DNA of 5,478 nucleotides from UBA6165 sp044233745 (GTDB taxonomy: Bacteria; Bacteroidota; Bacteroidia; Flavobacteriales_D; Crocinitomicaceae), in the NCBI GenBank assembly GCA_044233745.1, contig JBIIJN010000117.1:1-5478 (forward strand), written 5' to 3'. Every line of letters begins with the position of its first letter. The first letter of the stretch is position 1. The position numbers and the translations under genes were made by a program. Below, piece by piece: positions 4,209-5,478 of the stretch. Below the pieces are notes generated by a model. It was not told the origin of the DNA, did not search any database, and worked only from the letters and a program-made list of their open reading frames with translations.

Positions 4209-5478
4209 TAACCCTGCACTTGTGTCAATCGATAATATTCGCCTTGTTTGGCAATCAATTCATCATGCGTGCCTTGTTCTACGATTTCTCCTTTGCTCAA
4301 AACCACAATCATATCTGCGTTTTTGATGGTGCTCAAACGGTGCGCAATCACAAGAGATGTTCGGTTCTTCATCAAGCGCTCGAGTGCTTCTTGTACTTGT
4401 TTTTCTGAATCGGTGTCTAAAGCAGATGTGGCTTCGTCGAGAATGAGGATTTCGGGATTCTTCAGAATGGCACGGGCAATTGAAATGCGTTGTTTTTGTC
4501 CACCACTGAGTTTGTTTCCTCGGTCGCCAATTTGGGTGTCGTAACCGTTTTCTTGCTGTAAAATGAAATTGTGGGCATTGGCCGCTTTGGCTGCTGCTTG
4601 AATTTCTTCAAATGTAGCCCCGGGGCGTCCAAAGGCAATGTTTCCACGAATGCTGTCGTTAAACAAAATGGATTCCTGAGAAACAACGCCTACCCGACCG
4701 CGCAAATCGCTCACCAAATAATCTTTCACATTGGTGTCGTCTATACTAATTTGACCTTGAGTCACATCATAAAAACGGGGAATCAAATCGGCGATGGTAG
4801 ATTTTCCGCTGCCCGATTCACCAACCAAGGCGACAGTTTTTCCCTTGGGAATCAACAAATCGATTTTTTTCAAAACGGGCACATCGCCGTAGCTGAAACT
4901 GACCTCTTTCAAATGAATCCCCGTTTCCATGGCTTTGCTTTCCAAAGGATTGAGAGGATCCAAAATGCCTTCGTGCAAGTCCATGATTTCACCGATGCGA
5001 TCTAAACTTACCTTGGTTTTTTGCAACACACCCACATTGTTGGCAATACTTTGAATCGGTCTTAGCAATTGTGAGAAAATGATAATAAATCCAATGAATT
5101 GTTCACCTGTGATGCCGCCATTTTCCTGCAAAACCAATTTTCCGCCAAAGAACACAATGATTATCATCACAAAGGCACCCAAAAATTCGTTCAATGGTGA
5201 CGATAAATCTTTTTTGCGGTAGGTTTTGGTCACAAGCAACTGATGCTTCAAATTCTCGCGCTCAAATTTGGTTTGAAAAAGTGCCAATCCGTTGAATGCT
5301 TTAATCACCCGCATGCCGCCCAAGGTTTCGTCAATGATAGAAAACACTCGACCCATTTGGTCTTGTCCTTGTCTGGCTGTACGTTTCAAACTTTTGCCAA
5401 TACGCGAAATAACAAAAGCCGAAAGTGGCATCACGATAAAGGATATCAAAGTCAATTCGACGCTGGTGTAGAGCAACA
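4208..5478 (-). CDS. ABC exporter, fused permease/ATPase (MsbA/lipid-A or multidrug type), N-terminus beyond the window
   Basis: About 422 C-terminal residues of a type IV (B-family) ABC half-transporter of the inner membrane; roughly 160 N-terminal residues should lie past the window edge. Numbering from the codon at 5476 (Leu, not a real start), membrane helices lie near 5-24, 97-115 and 122-140, matching TM4-TM6 of the fold. The ATPase is complete: A-loop Tyr196, Walker A GESGSGKST (219-227), Q-loop Gln267, signature LSGGQKQR (323-330), Walker B ILILDEAT (343-350) with catalytic Glu348, D-loop SALD (351-354) and switch His379. It should work as a dimer that exports a lipid or hydrophobic substrate on ATP hydrolysis. 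Similarity in layout to MsbA does not establish the substrate, so no symbol is given. The gene reads toward the oxidase operon, but a 222-bp repeat-filled gap suggests separate transcription. Confidence 0.93.
   Translation of the reverse strand, partial: LLYTSVELTLISFIVMPLSAFVISRIGKSLKRTARQGQDQMGRVFSIIDETLGGMRVIKAFNGLALFQTKFERENLKHQLLVTKTYRKKDLSSPLNEFLGAFVMIIIVFFGGKLVLQENGGITGEQFIGFIIIFSQLLRPIQSIANNVGVLQKTKVSLDRIGEIMDLHEGILDPLNPLESKAMETGIHLKEVSFSYGDVPVLKKIDLLIPKGKTVALVGESGSGKSTIADLIPRFYDVTQGQISIDDTNVKDYLVSDLRGRVGVVSQESILFNDSIRGNIAFGRPGATFEEIQAAAKAANAHNFILQQENGYDTQIGDRGNKLSGGQKQRISIARAILKNPEILILDEATSALDTDSEKQVQEALERLMKNRTSLVIAHRLSTIKNADMIVVLSKGEIVEQGTHDELIAKQGEYYRLTQVQG

Noticed and set aside
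4571..5005. Plus-strand 144-residue ORF opposite the ABC exporter
   Set aside because: It is antisense to the ATPase core, including Walker A, whose conserved motifs fix the minus-strand frame.
5474..5476. TTG as the exporter's start codon
   Set aside because: The reading frame is open to the window edge and the protein begins inside a transmembrane segment, so the true start lies outside the window.

Overview
The window looks like chromosomal DNA from a member of the Bacteroidota, probably a Flavobacteriales- or Crocinitomicaceae-like lineage. The evidence is the AT-rich A-tract leaders without Shine-Dalgarno sequences, a lipoprotein Cys followed by R-K-D-N, the DUF4140/DUF4139 protein, and intergenic spaces packed with GTTGGC/AGCTAAA-type short repeats. 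The assignment rests on sequence style and protein families, not on a marker gene.

Layout, left to right. Positions 1-230 hold a heptad-repeat island (about 5-90), then a 119-bp element bounded by two ACTTTGWCAAAGT palindromes (98-216). A plus-strand gene (231-1880) follows, encoding a secreted 549-residue protein of the DUF4140/DUF4139 ('MuiA-like') family. The convergent gap 1881-1982 is filled by a second heptad island carrying a nested CCTGTC/GACAGG hairpin. On the minus strand lies a two-gene unit with an ATGA stop/start overlap: a Tat-exported FAD-dependent amine oxidase predicted to be a lipoprotein (3985-2645), followed by a small predicted outer-membrane beta-barrel protein (2648-1983). 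The 222-bp gap 3986-4207 contains a second copy of the palindrome-bounded element (4076-4193) flanked by more heptads. The window ends inside a minus-strand ABC exporter gene (4208 to beyond 5478), of which the last ~422 residues are visible.

Together: three of the four genes have visible N-termini, and all three encode products with export signals. The oxidase/barrel pair is probably translationally coupled. The ABC exporter is an MsbA-type fused permease/ATPase, and nothing shows that it works with the oxidase pair. No mobile-element gene, tRNA, rRNA or CRISPR array is visible, and no gene-free stretch exceeds 300 bases. The proteins belong to known families. The least-explained material is the intergenic repeat system: two same-length elements with conserved ends and divergent interiors, and heptad repeats that reach exactly to stop codons. 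I see no clear evidence for a new multi-gene system here.
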